Below are positions 1-7,098 of a stretch of DNA of 20,851 nucleotides, piece by piece. The stretch lies in the IMG/VR virus record IMGVR_UViG_3300037264_002744, positions 1 to 20,851 of that record; one strand, 5' to 3'. The notes beneath the pieces are model-generated. The model was not told the origin of the DNA and did not search any database. It saw nothing but the letters and a program-made list of their open reading frames with translations. The stretch comes from a virus. Position 1 is the first letter of the stretch. Every line of letters begins with the position of its first letter. Made by a program: the position numbers and the translations under genes.

Positions 1-66
1 GACCAACTCCTCGATCGCCTGAAGGCCGCTCACCTCGAGCGTCATGTTGTAGTCGGCGGCCGGCAT
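1..66 (-). CDS. partial 5' end of a phage connector or tail-completion gene
   Basis: An ATG at 66-64 overlaps the TGA (68-66) of the upstream gene as TGATG, and the frame stays open to the window edge, giving 22 residues that begin MPAADYNMTLEVSGLQAIEE. A short 'V-x-G-L-x-x-(I/L)-x-x-L' start is common in HK97 gp10-like tail-completion proteins, and this gene follows connector-type genes, so that family is a reasonable guess. Too little sequence is present to be sure. Confidence 0.5.
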   Translation of the reverse strand, partial: MPAADYNMTLEVSGLQAIEELV

Positions 67-539
67 CAGGGGTTCCCGATCTTCCGGCAGTGCAGATGCA
101 CGATCCCATGGATGTTTCCGAACGGATGGACCACGGAATCGTCTCGGACCCGGTATTCGAGCCCGCCGTAGATCACCCTGTATCCCTCTCGGTTCGTCTC
201 GGCCTGTTCGCCGAGCAGGGAAGCGTCGGTAGGGATCCCCTGCTTCTCGACCCCGAGGATGATGTCTCCGAGTTCGTAGAACCCTCCCGGCCGCATCTGA
301 TCGTTCGGCGTGATGGCGTAGAGGTAGGCCTGAATCAGAATGTCTCGGAACGTGGCCTGCGCTTGGACTCCGGCCCAAGTCGTCCCGGCCGAAACCGACA
401 GCGGAATCCGCAGCGTGACTTGGATCGACAGCGCGGCCCGCAGCTGGCTCATCGCCTCGCCGATCGTTTCGTCGTCCCGCAGCGCCGATCCCGGGCCCGT
501 AGCGCCGCCCCAGTTGCCGCCAACCTCGCCGAAGCCCAC
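66..539 (-). CDS. putative head-tail joining (head closure) protein
   Basis: The 157-residue product starts at GTG 539, with GAGGT about 7 nt upstream, just after the TAG (545-543) of the preceding gene. The N-terminus is Gly-rich. The middle and C-terminus are beta-rich, with the run PGGFYELGDIILGVEKQG followed by a 'YGGLEYRVRDDSVV' segment and a final LHCRKIG. This pattern (a small beta-barrel ending in a short beta strand) resembles phage head-closure or stopper proteins, and the position after capsid and adaptor genes fits. The family assignment is inference from context and overall pattern; no catalytic motif is present. Confidence 0.6.
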   Translation of the reverse strand: MGFGEVGGNWGGATGPGSALRDDETIGEAMSQLRAALSIQVTLRIPLSVSAGTTWAGVQAQATFRDILIQAYLYAITPNDQMRPGGFYELGDIILGVEKQGIPTDASLLGEQAETNREGYRVIYGGLEYRVRDDSVVHPFGNIHGIVHLHCRKIGNP

Positions 540-542
540 CGT

Positions 543-1220
543 CTACCTCGTGGGCGTCCAAGGAGGCTGGTTGTCCGGAACCGAGATCGCCATCGCGGGC
601 CGTTCGCGCCGGTCGTTCGTCGTGTAGAAGCCCTTCCGCAGATCGCTGGCGAGCTTCCGTGCGTCGTTCGCTTTCTGCTGCCAGCGGTCCGTGACCTCGC
701 CCTTCGAGGCCGTCTCGCCGCCCACCGTGAAGTCGAAGAAGTCGCCCGAATTGTCGGCGATCATCTCGTAGGCCTGCGCCTTGGCGAATGCGAACATGGC
801 CGGATAGAGGCCCTCGACGATCGACGTGATGGCGTCGGCCGAGACGAACTCGTAGCCCGCCTGCAGGAACACCTGCAGCTGCGCGTCCGTGAAGAATGCG
901 TAGCGGTAGGTGGCGAACAGGCCCAGCACGGCCGGGCTCGCCGGCGCCGCGGTCATCGTCACCAGTCCGAGGATCCCGTCGACGGACGTGACGGCCAGCA
1001 CCGCGTGGGCCTGATCCTTCACCGTCACGACCGGCGCCCCGAGCGGCAGCATCAGCATATGGCGGACCCGGAAAACCGTGTTCGCCGCGTTGATCGGCCC
1101 CACCATCGGTTCGTCGATCGCCGCGTGTGAGGGCGGCGGATTCGTCGACGCGGTGTCGATGTTGTCGTTGATCTCCTTGCGAAACCGGACGATCGCCTGG
1201 GCTTCGGTCAGCGTGGCCAA
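543..1220 (-). CDS. putative head-tail connector/adaptor protein
   Basis: A 225-residue protein. The only suitable start is TTG at 1220, directly after the TGA (1223-1221) of the upstream gene, with a GGGG run about 8-10 nt upstream; no in-frame ATG occurs before the conserved-looking part. The N-terminal 100 residues are beta-rich. The rest is largely helical, including FFTDAQLQVFLQAGYE and a C-terminal basic helix (residues about 180-205). Phage head-tail adaptors (gp6/gp15 type) are small helical proteins with a late Lys/Arg-rich helix, found just after the capsid gene. That assignment is by context and helix pattern only. Confidence 0.6.
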   Translation of the reverse strand: MATLTEAQAIVRFRKEINDNIDTASTNPPPSHAAIDEPMVGPINAANTVFRVRHMLMLPLGAPVVTVKDQAHAVLAVTSVDGILGLVTMTAAPASPAVLGLFATYRYAFFTDAQLQVFLQAGYEFVSADAITSIVEGLYPAMFAFAKAQAYEMIADNSGDFFDFTVGGETASKGEVTDRWQQKANDARKLASDLRKGFYTTNDRRERPAMAISVPDNQPPWTPTR

Positions 1221-1616
1221 TCAGGACCCCGTCCACGCCAGATCGATCGTCGTTCCGCCGGCCGCCGACCCTGCGCGAAGCCGGAACCAGCGATGGCCAG
1301 CGCTCTGAATCGTGATCGTCGCATTCCCGCCGGCGCCGATCACCCCGAACGCACCGCCCGCGAAGTCGATCCAGTTCGCGTCAGTGTCGTCGGGCGTGAG
1401 GTCGTTCGCCTGCACCTTGCATACCGAGGTCGCGTTCGCGCCCGTGTTCGTGACGTAGACCTGAATGTTGGTCACGTCCTCGACCAGCACGGCGTGATGC
1501 GCCGGGTTGCCGGTCGTTCCGGCCCCGACCGATGCCTCGGCGATCGGTACGGCGATCGCTCGCTGCGGACCAATCCGCTGCGAAAGCTGGGTCGTCAGTC
1601 CCTTGTCTGCGTTCAT
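1221..1616 (-). CDS. small beta-rich virion protein, unknown role
   Basis: A 131-residue protein starting at ATG 1616, which overlaps the TGA of the preceding gene (ATGA, 1616-1613). The sequence alternates short beta-type strands with Gly, Ala, Thr and Asn: VTNIQVYVTNTGANA, then GNATITIQSAGHRWFRLRAG and TTIDLAW at the end. It has no signal peptide or membrane segment. This is what a small jelly-roll or Ig-like decoration or fibre-base protein looks like, and its place among head genes fits. I do not recognise a named family. Confidence 0.6.
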   Translation of the reverse strand: MNADKGLTTQLSQRIGPQRAIAVPIAEASVGAGTTGNPAHHAVLVEDVTNIQVYVTNTGANATSVCKVQANDLTPDDTDANWIDFAGGAFGVIGAGGNATITIQSAGHRWFRLRAGSAAGGTTIDLAWTGS

Positions 1617-2017
1617 GCTGCCCTCTCGATCTTTTCCCGGAGTTCGGTTTCGCCCACTTTCTCACCTCGGATGAACGGCATCCAGCGCAAACCGTTGGCC
1701 CGGCAGAGTTCGCCGCGCCACGCTTCCGCCTGCTGACCTTTCGCGATCTGGTCGCACGCCAGCCGGACCGACGAATAGACGCGCCACAGCTTCAGCGATC
1801 GCGACGGAACAACCGATCGCAGCACGACGTTCTGCCGGTAGACGCCGCTGCCGGCGAGCCGCGACAGCATCGGCGCCTTGTCGGGCCGCGGTCGACGAGT
1901 CGGCCGATCGACTCCATCGCCATCCGGATCGACGTGGACGGCGACCGGACCTCGCGACGAGCCGGAAAACGAAAGAGGGGCAGACGTTTCCGCCTGCCCC
2001 CCGGTCGGTGTGCTCAT
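1613..2017 (-). CDS. hypothetical protein after the capsid gene
   Basis: The 134-residue frame begins with ATG 2017 (MSTPTGGQAETSAP), 16 nt after the capsid TAG (2036-2034), and ends in an ATGA overlap with the next gene. The frame also stays open further upstream, inside the capsid gene, to an ATG at 2059, but that would need a 26-nt overlap. The first 50 residues are low-complexity and Pro/Arg/Asp-rich. Residues about 55-134 look folded and basic (RLAGSGVYRQNVVLRSVVPS; RANGLRWMPFIRGEKVGE). The 5' end overlaps a terminator-like hairpin at 1966-2000, so a later start downstream of it is possible. Function unknown. Confidence 0.6.
   Translation of the reverse strand: MSTPTGGQAETSAPLSFSGSSRGPVAVHVDPDGDGVDRPTRRPRPDKAPMLSRLAGSGVYRQNVVLRSVVPSRSLKLWRVYSSVRLACDQIAKGQQAEAWRGELCRANGLRWMPFIRGEKVGETELREKIERAA
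1966..2000 (-). terminator. terminator-like hairpin (attenuator) after the capsid gene
   Basis: On the minus strand, two 10-base arms (2000-1991 and 1986-1977) pair with one G-U wobble and close on a GAAA tetraloop (1990-1987). The bases that follow read TCTTTCGTTTTC, a T-rich though imperfect tail. It begins 33 nt after the capsid stop codon and lies in the first codons of the next reading frame. Form and place fit an intrinsic terminator or partial attenuator that limits read-through after a highly expressed capsid gene. Confidence 0.6.
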
Positions 2018-2033
2018 CGTGTCAGGATTACTT

Positions 2034-3209
2034 CTAGAATCCTCCAACCACGGAACCATCGTTCCCGAGCACCGCGAAGCGCGGATCGAGCCATGCCTGC
2101 TCGAACCGCTTCTTCGTGCGCATCCGGATCTCGTCGTATTCGAACGAGCGGCCGGAGTTCGGGACCTCCTGCACGATCTCGAGGCCCGTGCGCTCCTGGA
2201 AGACGAAGCCCTCGCCCTTCTTGCCGACCGACCAGACCCAGTCGGACAGGTAGCGGTTCAGCGCGATCTCGAGCGATCCCTTGAACACGTTCTCGGACAT
2301 CTGGCCGCCGTACTCGCCCGACGTCGCGACGTTCTGGGTCTGGGTCGAACGTCCGACCACGCCTGCGTAGTACGCGGACCGCATGATGCCGGCCGCGTTG
2401 AATTCGTCGGTCGCCGAGACGAGCAGGTAGTTCGGCACCCAGCCAAGCCGCACGTTCTGCAAATCCTTGATCCGGCGGGCCCGGTAGAAGGCTTCCTTCA
2501 GCCGCGGCACCGACAGCGGCCCGAACGTCTCGAGCCGGTTGTTCAGCGTGTTGGCGTCGTTCGCGCTGAACGTGAAGATGCCGCCCGGGTTGACGCCCGC
2601 CCAGGTGGTCGAGCCTTCCTGCGTCGTCCACGGGTCCGCCGGGACGGTCAGGTTGCCGTAGGAGCCGGCCGCTCCGAGGTAGCGGATCGCGAAATAGATC
2701 TCTTCGAGCCGCGCCATCGCGATCCCCATCTTGCCCTGCCGGCCCTTGAGCTGGCCGGTCTGCTCGTCTTCCCAGAGCTCGTTCGTGAACGCCTCGATCT
2801 TCCCGAACTTGTAGTTCGGGACGATGACGTTGATGCCCTTGACCTGGCCCTCGTTGAAGGCCTGACCTTCGGGCACCAATTCGGGCGTTTCCGAGCTCTC
2901 GAGCGGGTTGTAGAACTCGGCCTTCTTGTCCGACTTGTTGGCCATCGCCACCGTGCGGACCGAGAAGCTCTTCGTCTCCTCGTCGTAGGACTTGTCGGCG
3001 ACGCGCTGCGTACCGACGCGCAGCAACGCTCCGAACGCGTTCTCCGGGTTGGCCTCGCGCTTGACGGCCTCGATGTAGCAGGTCTCGCGCAGCTGGCCCG
3101 GATCCATCCGCCCGGCCTCGGAGAGGCGCAGGTATTCGGCGTCGAGTTCCTTGATCCACGAGGGCGTCATGATGGCCTGCAGCGCCCGTCCTTCGAGAAG
3201 TCTCCTCAT
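2034..3209 (-). CDS. major capsid protein (HK97-fold type)
   Basis: A 391-residue protein. ATG 3209 has a strong SD (AAAAGGAG, about 8 nt upstream). It lies after the protease-scaffold and decoration genes, which is the usual capsid position, and its length suits an HK97-fold capsid protein. Features that fit are an N-terminal helical stretch, a long acidic/basic loop (ETKSFSVRTVAMANKSDKKA, about residues 78-97) that could be an E-loop, an 'IVPNYKFGKIEAFTNELWED' strand, and a C-terminal part ending RSFEYDEIRMRTKKRFEQAW that matches the terminal strand 'i-x-(V/M)-R-x-r-x-x-(A)' of many capsid proteins. It may be nearest to the Mu gpT-like group; the exact family is not decided here. Confidence 0.8.
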   Translation of the reverse strand: MRRLLEGRALQAIMTPSWIKELDAEYLRLSEAGRMDPGQLRETCYIEAVKREANPENAFGALLRVGTQRVADKSYDEETKSFSVRTVAMANKSDKKAEFYNPLESSETPELVPEGQAFNEGQVKGINVIVPNYKFGKIEAFTNELWEDEQTGQLKGRQGKMGIAMARLEEIYFAIRYLGAAGSYGNLTVPADPWTTQEGSTTWAGVNPGGIFTFSANDANTLNNRLETFGPLSVPRLKEAFYRARRIKDLQNVRLGWVPNYLLVSATDEFNAAGIMRSAYYAGVVGRSTQTQNVATSGEYGGQMSENVFKGSLEIALNRYLSDWVWSVGKKGEGFVFQERTGLEIVQEVPNSGRSFEYDEIRMRTKKRFEQAWLDPRFAVLGNDGSVVGGF

Positions 3210-3237
3210 TTTCGTTTCTCCTTTTCGGCGGCGCCGA

Positions 3238-3768
3238 TTACAGCAGGTCTGCGAGCGTGGTGGCCTTCAGACGGATGCGAACTTCGACGAGATCCCCGGC
3301 GATCGTGATGCCGGCGGCCGGGTAGTCGGACGCGACTTCGCCGATCACGTCGGCCAACGCGTCACCACCGCCCGGGTTGTAGAGCCGGACGTGCTGGCCG
3401 TCCTGGCTACCGGCGGTGTCGTCCAGCACGACCTGGTCGCGCGGTTCGAAGACCTGCCCCGACTTGCCGAAGAAGACCTGCACGCCGTTCTCGCGCACGG
3501 TCAGGAAGCCCGGGGGCGCGATCGTCCCGAAGGGCTGGGACTGCGTCGGCCACGCATCCTGGAACGTGCCGATCATGTTGCGGCCGTCGATCGTGGTCGC
3601 GCCACCGTTGGCGCCCGTTCCGACCGTGACCGTCTTGGTCGCGTCGTCCCAGATCGCGGCCTGTCCGGCCTTCGCCGGCGCGGCAACCGTGATCACGGCG
3701 GGGTTGAACGGATAGGCGTTCGTCTGGTCCGACGCTCGCTTGAAAGCGTTTCGCTGAACTGCGGCCAT
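3238..3768 (-). CDS. putative capsid decoration or head-stabilising protein
   Basis: A 176-residue protein. ATG 3768 follows GGAGAGGAG closely (5-6 nt spacing). It lies between the protease-scaffold and capsid genes, the place of lambda gpD and related decoration proteins. The sequence is beta-rich and Gly/Ala/Thr-rich, with no membrane segment: AGQAAIWDDATKTVTVGTG in the N-terminal third, then FLTVRENGVQVFFGKSG and DLVEVRIRLKATTLADLL at the end. The C-terminal 'viGev-sdYp-aGi-iaGdlveVRi' pattern is common in small virion proteins of this sort. The role is inferred mainly from position. Confidence 0.6.
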   Translation of the reverse strand: MAAVQRNAFKRASDQTNAYPFNPAVITVAAPAKAGQAAIWDDATKTVTVGTGANGGATTIDGRNMIGTFQDAWPTQSQPFGTIAPPGFLTVRENGVQVFFGKSGQVFEPRDQVVLDDTAGSQDGQHVRLYNPGGGDALADVIGEVASDYPAAGITIAGDLVEVRIRLKATTLADLL

Positions 3769-3801
3769 GTTGTTCTCCTCTCCTGCGGTTGAGTGCTGCT
3801 G

Positions 3802-4524
3802 CTAGACCTCGACCCCGGCCTGTTTCAGGCTCGCGGCGAGCGATTCCTTCGACTTCGTGGGCGTGGAGATCGAGCGCGGACCCGCGCCGACGACGGCGAA
3901 ATCGCCGGCCATCGACTCGCGGATCTTCGCGTACCGCCGCTCTTCGGCCTCGATCTTGGCCTTCTGCTTCGACTCCGACATCCCGACCAGTTCGTCGATC
4001 GAGATGTAGCCCTCGGGCAACGTGGACCCCGTGAGCAACCGGCGCCCGCTCAGGACCGACTCGAGCACCTGGACCTTGCGGTTCGACTCGCGCAGCTCTT
4101 CCCGCACCGACGCGAAGTCGGTCGCCTTGGACTCGAGCGCCTTGGCCTGATCCTCGAGCGCCGCGGCCAGCTCTTCGTTCCCGGCCTTGCGGAGCACCTT
4201 CGCGGATTCCTTCAGCTCGCCGGCCTTCTTGGTGAGCGACGCCTTTTTCCGCGCCTCTTCCTCCGGCTCCTCGTCGTCCTTCTTGTCGGCCGGAACGCCA
4301 GCGGCCTTCAGGTCGTCTTCCGCCTTTTTCTTCGCTTCCGCTTCGGCCTTTTCCTTGTCGGAGGCCGCCACGTTCGCCGCTTCCGCCGCTTCGTCGGAGG
4401 CCTTCATGTAGCCCTCCATCTCGGCGTGGATCGTCTTCCGCGCTTCCGCGTCGTCGGTCTTGGCCAGTTTGGCCGCCAGCTTGCGGAGCTGCTCGTTGGA
4501 CTCGCGAACGATCTTGATCTTCAT
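3802..4524 (-). CDS. nested in-frame scaffold protein from an internal start
   Basis: Met231 of the protease-scaffold gene (ATG 4524) is preceded by a full AAAGGAGG SD (4540-4533) with an 8-nt spacer, much better than the signal at the long start. Translation from here gives a 240-residue protein starting MKIKIVRESNEQLRKLAAKL that holds only the coiled-coil scaffold part. Lambda C/Nu3 and other phages use this arrangement to make excess scaffold over protease. The SD and frame are seen in the sequence; use of the start is inferred. Confidence 0.72.
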   Translation of the reverse strand: MKIKIVRESNEQLRKLAAKLAKTDDAEARKTIHAEMEGYMKASDEAAEAANVAASDKEKAEAEAKKKAEDDLKAAGVPADKKDDEEPEEEARKKASLTKKAGELKESAKVLRKAGNEELAAALEDQAKALESKATDFASVREELRESNRKVQVLESVLSGRRLLTGSTLPEGYISIDELVGMSESKQKAKIEAEERRYAKIRESMAGDFAVVGAGPRSISTPTKSKESLAASLKQAGVEV

Positions 4525-5214
4525 GGCGCTTGCCTCCTTTGTTCGTCCCGAACCCACCGCGTCGCGCAGCGATTCGAGCGATCTGGTCCAGCCGCCTCGG
4601 GCGGCCGGGAACGTCACCACGTCCGCCGAAATGGCAGCCGTCAGTCTCGTCACCGCGTTCCACTGCTCGCCGTTGATCTCGGCCGGCGCATCTTCGCCGT
4701 CGGCGTTGATCGACAGTCCGCTGTGCGGCTGCATATCCGGGTACAGCGCCGCGTGATCTGCGGCCTCACGGATCAATCCGCGCACGTGCCGCATCAGGTC
4801 GGAGTCCGCCGGGTTGAGCACCAGGTCGGCCATCAGCGCGGCGCGACCGTCTCGGCCAGATTCGACTGCGCACTTTTCAAAGTGTCCGATCAGCTGGCGG
4901 ACCGAACGCTCCGGCAGTTCGATCTCTTCGCGTCGGCTCGGGTGATCGGCAAACGCCTTCGCGCCCTCGAACACCGCGACGCCCGACTCGATCGCCTCGC
5001 GCGTGTACCAGTGGCGGTCGGCCAGATTGCCCGGCCCCTCGCTGATGATGCAGACGCGGGCGCGACGGATCGGCTGGTCGGCCGCTGCGTCGACGGAGCG
5101 GATTCCGCTGCCCGACCAGTCGCGTGCGATGCCAGCCTGATTTTCGCGCTTGCGCTCGATCGCGCGTGCGGCACCGAGCAGCTTCACGGATCCGGGGGCG
5201 GTTGCTGTTGCCAT
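3802..5214 (-). CDS. prohead protease fused to scaffold
   Basis: A 470-residue protein. The N-terminal part (about 45-205) fits a herpes-assemblin-fold phage prohead serine protease: ADHPSR with His91, an acidic turn, then MQPHSGLSINADG with candidate nucleophile Ser165 or Ser168, and finally LTAAISADVVTFPAARGG (the usual 'S-x-D-V-V-T-x-P-A' end of the domain). Residues 231-430 are very rich in Glu, Lys and Ala and should form long coiled coils, as scaffolds do. The C-terminus ends in a capsid-like tail. The protease matures the procapsid and the scaffold directs shell assembly. The ATG at 5214 has no clear SD, unlike the internal start at 4524 (see the nested entry). The exact peptidase family is inferred. 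Confidence 0.78.
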   Translation of the reverse strand: MATATAPGSVKLLGAARAIERKRENQAGIARDWSGSGIRSVDAAADQPIRRARVCIISEGPGNLADRHWYTREAIESGVAVFEGAKAFADHPSRREEIELPERSVRQLIGHFEKCAVESGRDGRAALMADLVLNPADSDLMRHVRGLIREAADHAALYPDMQPHSGLSINADGEDAPAEINGEQWNAVTRLTAAISADVVTFPAARGGWTRSLESLRDAVGSGRTKEASAMKIKIVRESNEQLRKLAAKLAKTDDAEARKTIHAEMEGYMKASDEAAEAANVAASDKEKAEAEAKKKAEDDLKAAGVPADKKDDEEPEEEARKKASLTKKAGELKESAKVLRKAGNEELAAALEDQAKALESKATDFASVREELRESNRKVQVLESVLSGRRLLTGSTLPEGYISIDELVGMSESKQKAKIEAEERRYAKIRESMAGDFAVVGAGPRSISTPTKSKESLAASLKQAGVEV

Positions 5215-5247
5215 CGCGGGGAAGGAACAGCACAGAGCCTCGCCTGT

Positions 5248-5514
5248 CTACCTTCGCGTTTTCCCCCGGCGTTTCCCGACGTTGGCCCGACCGCTGGTCA
5301 GGCCACGAATGATGCGCCAGACCTGCGCGGTCGAGAGGCCGAACTTGTCGGCCATCTGCTTTAGGCCAAGGTTTTTCGAGAGTTTCCGGATCGCCCGGTT
5401 CCGCGACACGAGCCCCAGCGGGATCTCGAGCACCACGATCCTCGACCGAGGCCGAAGCTCGCCGTCGAAACTCTCGTAGCGGATCAGCGGTAGTTTTTGT
5501 GGCTGGCGTGCCAT
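5248..5514 (-). CDS. small basic helix-turn-helix protein
   Basis: An 88-residue, strongly basic protein. ATG 5514 is preceded by GGTGGAGGACACGCG (GGAGG, 8-10 nt spacing). The gene overlaps the end of the preceding gene by 31 nt. Residues about 55-75 (GLKQMADKFGLSTAQVWRII) form a clear helix-turn-helix, followed by a Lys/Arg-rich tail (GKRRGKTRR). The frame continues open upstream, but that part is an Arg/Pro-rich shadow of the neighbouring gene. A DNA-binding protein inside a head operon is unusual: it could be a regulator of late genes or a nucleoid-type packaging helper. Function unknown. Confidence 0.68.
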   Translation of the reverse strand: MARQPQKLPLIRYESFDGELRPRSRIVVLEIPLGLVSRNRAIRKLSKNLGLKQMADKFGLSTAQVWRIIRGLTSGRANVGKRRGKTRR

Positions 5515-5996
5515 CGCGTGTCCTCCACCTTCTGCTCCGAGTTCGTGAACACCCTGAACCACGCCAGCCCGCGGATCGCCCGGCCGACGCTGAACTGCAA
5601 CCGCTCGACCGGGATACTGCGCTCGATCGAGAAGTTTTCGAGCAGCGTGTGGATCTGGTCGAACGACGCCCGCCAGGTCCGGCACCGCGTCAGGAACTCG
5701 ACGACGGCCGCATTCGTGTTGGCGAGGAACTGGCCGAAGTCGCCCTCTTGAAACGAGGAATAGTAGCGGGCGCCGCGACCGCGCTGGACGCGGTACGGCA
5801 TCCGGATCAGTCCGTTCGGCGAAAGGTGCGGACTCTCGAAGCAGATCTGCTCGGGCGTCCAGCCCTCTTCCTCCGAGAGCGTCGCCAGCAGATGCGTCAG
5901 GCCGAACCACGAATCCGAAAGCTGGCTATTCCGCCGCATCAGCACGAGAGCGCGATCGCCCCGCTGCGCGAGCAGCTCATGCGCCGAGGACGGCAT
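5484..5996 (-). CDS. hypothetical protein in the head module
   Basis: A 170-residue protein. ATG 5996 shares its A with the TAA of the 29-residue micro-ORF (TAATG), so translation is probably coupled; no separate SD is seen. The sequence is mixed alpha/beta and looks like a real globular protein: an N-terminal helix (SAHELLAQRGDRALVLMRRN), an aromatic middle (RGRGARYYSSFQEGDFGQFL) and a C-terminal helix-strand segment (IERSIPVERLQFSVGRAI). No signal peptide, membrane segment or catalytic motif is recognised. Its place between morphogenesis and protease genes suggests an assembly or virion role. Confidence 0.6.
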   Translation of the reverse strand: MPSSAHELLAQRGDRALVLMRRNSQLSDSWFGLTHLLATLSEEEGWTPEQICFESPHLSPNGLIRMPYRVQRGRGARYYSSFQEGDFGQFLANTNAAVVEFLTRCRTWRASFDQIHTLLENFSIERSIPVERLQFSVGRAIRGLAWFRVFTNSEQKVEDTRWHASHKNYR

Positions 5997-6085
5997 TACG
6001 GCTTCGGCTGCTTCGGCGGCGCCGTCTTCTCGGGCGGCCTCCGCTTCGGCTTCGGCGACTGCACTTCCTGAATTCGCGCCATCAT
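5996..6085 (-). CDS. 29-residue Pro/Lys-rich micro-ORF
   Basis: ATG 6085 overlaps the TGA (6084-6082) of the head morphogenesis gene, and its TAA (5998-5996) overlaps the next ATG. The product begins MMARIQEVQSPKPKRRPPEK and is basic, Pro-rich and probably disordered. An AAAGGGGG run lies directly upstream and is better spaced for the second ATG (6082). Chained ATGATG and TAATG junctions on both sides support real translation. It might only serve to couple its neighbours, or be a small nucleic-acid- or capsid-binding peptide. Confidence 0.5.
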   Translation of the reverse strand: MMARIQEVQSPKPKRRPPEKTAPPKQPKP

Positions 6086-7098
6086 TGCCCCCTTTCGGCG
6101 ACCCACTTCTCGAATGGCTCGAAGGCTACCAGAACGGTCCGGCCGGTCGACGGGTCACGGATCACCCGATCCTCGGCTCCGATTTCCTCGAGATCGTCCG
6201 GCGCCTCGCCCAGCCCCAGCAGGTCCTTCCACGGCTTCAACGCCGGCGCCGTGACGCACCGGCAGTTCGGATGGAATGGCGGACGGTCCGCGAAGTCCGC
6301 GCTCTCGATGATGGCCCGCGCCTGTGCGCTGTCGATTTCCAATCCGTCCAGCGCCGCGCAATCGTCGTCCGTCCGGCTGTCGATTGTCGCCACCACGATC
6401 TCGCCCGTCACGACGTCGCTGTTGTCGGCGTACACGCGATGGCGGGCCCGGTCCGCCGCCTTCAGGACCTCCGTCCGGACGATCCGCTCGATGACGTAGC
6501 GGGGTCCGGTGTTGGTGGATCCGACGCCGGCGTTGCGGATGTCGCGCACGATCTCGTCCGTTCCCTTGCCGAGCAGCACACCGCTGCCGACGATGTTCTG
6601 CATTTCGCGGGCGAGGTCGTCGGTCAGCGCGAGCGTGCGGTGGCTGAACATCGCGCCCTCCCACGGCGTGTTGACGATCGCGTCCACGGAGTCGTCGGTC
6701 AGCGCCCGCGTGTCGACCCGGATGCTGGGCGGCGTGGCCATGTCGATCGCGTAGGCCGAATACCGAGCCTGCGTCTTGGCCTGCGCCCGCAGCGAGGCCG
6801 ACAGCTTGGCCGTCATCTCGACGCGCAGCCGATCGAGCCTCGAGCGAACCTGATCCGCGAACTGCTCCTCCCGCAGGATCTTCCATTTCAGGTAGTCGAC
6901 CCGCTTCTCGTCGCCCTCGCCGACCGCCTCTTCGAGTGACTCGTGCATCAGGTAGAGCTGCGAGGCCAGTTCGTTTTCGGCCTCGTCGTACAGCTTCAGG
7001 ATCGCCCGAAGGTCGGCCTCTTCCTGCGCGAACAGGGCGCGACGCGACGCGTTTTCGATCCGCTGCAGGACCTGCTGCTGCGTCTGGCGACCCGCCAT
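6082..7098 (-). CDS. head morphogenesis protein, SPP1 gp7/Mu gpF-like
   Basis: A 338-residue protein. ATG 7098 overlaps the portal stop (TAATG); the open frame further upstream is an Arg-rich shadow of the portal gene. Residues 1-115 are helical and charged (likely coiled coil). Residues about 195-283 hold the family pattern: RIVRTEVLKAADRARHRVYA, then ATIDSRTDDDCAALDG, then PPFHPNCRCVTAPA with His276, Cys279 and Cys281. Proteins of this family are minor head components that bind the portal and act in procapsid assembly or DNA ejection. The gene's place immediately after the portal is typical. Confidence 0.85.
   Translation of the reverse strand: MAGRQTQQQVLQRIENASRRALFAQEEADLRAILKLYDEAENELASQLYLMHESLEEAVGEGDEKRVDYLKWKILREEQFADQVRSRLDRLRVEMTAKLSASLRAQAKTQARYSAYAIDMATPPSIRVDTRALTDDSVDAIVNTPWEGAMFSHRTLALTDDLAREMQNIVGSGVLLGKGTDEIVRDIRNAGVGSTNTGPRYVIERIVRTEVLKAADRARHRVYADNSDVVTGEIVVATIDSRTDDDCAALDGLEIDSAQARAIIESADFADRPPFHPNCRCVTAPALKPWKDLLGLGEAPDDLEEIGAEDRVIRDPSTGRTVLVAFEPFEKWVAERGQ

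Noticed and set aside
1878-5364. Long plus-strand frames (476 and 523 residues) over the capsid and protease genes
   Set aside because: They have shadow composition and sit exactly opposite genes with clear SDs and motifs.
2780-5550. GTTCGTGAAC palindromes as binding sites
   Set aside because: The arms are only 4 bases, and they lie in codons for common residues (E-F-V-N / N-E-L type); chance is enough.
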